NCBI GenBank assembly: GCA_963753615.1
Contig: CAVWCW010000008.1
Coordinates: 372,001 to 436,000 of the forward strand
Direction of reading: 5' to 3'
DNA length: 64,000 bases
DNA from: CAVWCW01 sp963753615
Lineage (GTDB): Bacteria; Pseudomonadota; Gammaproteobacteria; Chromatiales; Chromatiaceae
Shown here: positions 63,705 to 64,000 of the stretch, one piece after another
Numbering within the stretch: the stretch's first letter is position 1
Layout: each line of letters opens with the position of its first letter
Program-made: the position numbers and the translations under genes
The notes under the pieces: model-generated
Databases searched by the model: none
The model's input: only the letters and a program-made list of their open reading frames with translations
What the model was told of the DNA's origin: nothing

Positions 63705-64000
63705 CTAGGCCGCACGTTCCAACTGTTCCTCGCCGCCGAAGGCATCGAGCACGGCGGGAATGAAGCGGCTGAGTTCCAGGCTCATGAGGGCGAAGTCGGC
63801 GTCGAAGCGGGCCACGGCGTCATCGGCGCCGGCATCGGCGGCGGCCTCTTGCAGAACGTCGCCGAAGCGCAGGCGCCGCACGATCAGGTCGTCGCCGAGC
63901 ACGCAGCCGATGCGTTCGTTCCACTCCACGGCGAGTCGCACCACCTGTTTGCCGGCCCGCAGGTGGCCTTGGATTTCGTCGCTGCTCAGATCCTGGCGGC
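63705..64000 (-). CDS. rdgC: RdgC recombination-associated protein, C-terminal part
   Basis: The frame is open to the right edge and ends at TAG 63705-63707. The visible 97 residues, including DLSSDEIQGHLRAGKQVVRL, VLGDDLIVRRLRFGDVLQEA and ARFDADFALMSLELSRFIPA, match the end of RdgC, a ring-shaped double-strand DNA-binding protein that restrains RecA. RdgC is largely limited to beta- and gammaproteobacteria, which supports the taxonomic guess. The N-terminal two thirds are beyond the window. Confidence 0.88.
   Translation of the reverse strand, partial: RQDLSSDEIQGHLRAGKQVVRLAVEWNERIGCVLGDDLIVRRLRFGDVLQEAAADAGADDAVARFDADFALMSLELSRFIPAVLDAFGGEEQLERAA

Overview
The window is about 64 kb of GC-rich DNA (roughly 60-65% G+C by eye) from a proteobacterium, most likely a gammaproteobacterium. 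The signs are rdgC at the right edge, a large membrane-anchored FadE-type acyl-CoA dehydrogenase with fadI/fadJ partners, an Ap4A phosphorylase, a tandem-domain PPK2 and several GGDEF/EAL proteins. I cannot name a genus. I see no tRNA, rRNA, transposase, prophage or CRISPR array.

Layout. 0-2.7 kb: an amidase tail, a tiny two-helix membrane protein, a D-2-hydroxyacid dehydrogenase and a broken class V aminotransferase. 3-11.7 kb: a fatty-acid beta-oxidation operon (permuted NlpC/P60 protein, fadE, fadI, fadJ, acyl-CoA synthetase), followed by a polyphosphate:AMP phosphotransferase. 13.7-16.9 kb: an orphan TupA-like binding protein with a membrane PAS-GGDEF-EAL protein. 17.5-21.2 kb: a pentapeptide-repeat protein, a beta-lactamase-fold serine hydrolase and a small secreted repeat protein.

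21.7-39.7 kb is the most unusual part. A minus-strand run of thirteen genes begins with a secreted precursor-like protein carrying three 49-residue repeats. It continues with a protein holding a GYP-CC motif, a radical SAM/SPASM protein, an HExxH-domain protein and a 2OG-Fe(II) oxygenase-TPR fusion. Next come two paralogous secreted vWA proteins, an ABC ATPase, an FtsX-like permease, a pseudo-sulfatase-modifying-factor protein, a glycine-zipper lipoprotein, a coiled-coil lipoprotein and an S41 protease. A second 2OG-Fe(II) oxygenase diverges from the head of the cluster. The first half looks like a RiPP (ribosomally made, modified peptide) maturation cassette. The second half resembles the TagQRST/PpkA envelope-signalling set of type VI secretion loci, but without any T6SS gene and without the kinase domain. 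The pairing is my main candidate for an undescribed system.

39.9-45.1 kb holds a TVP38-flavoprotein fusion and valS, both broken by many one-base indels. Because valS is essential, these are probably assembly errors; frameshifts also cluster at 1.5-2.7 and 6.6-9.1 kb, while the other large genes read through cleanly. 45.2-52.5 kb is a signalling island (coiled-coil protein, OmpA-like membrane protein, Rab-like GTPase, hybrid histidine kinase, HPt-REC-REC-GGDEF protein, OmpR-type regulator). 52.9-56.2 kb carries Hsp20, a LON-domain protein, Ap4A phosphorylase, a lytic transglycosylase and a lipoprotein. 56.2-60 kb has a palindromic repeat element, then a NspS/MbaA-like pair (polyamine-type binding protein plus Cache-HAMP-GGDEF-EAL). 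60.4-64 kb has an MscS channel, a histidine phosphatase, a secreted DsrE-like protein and the end of rdgC.
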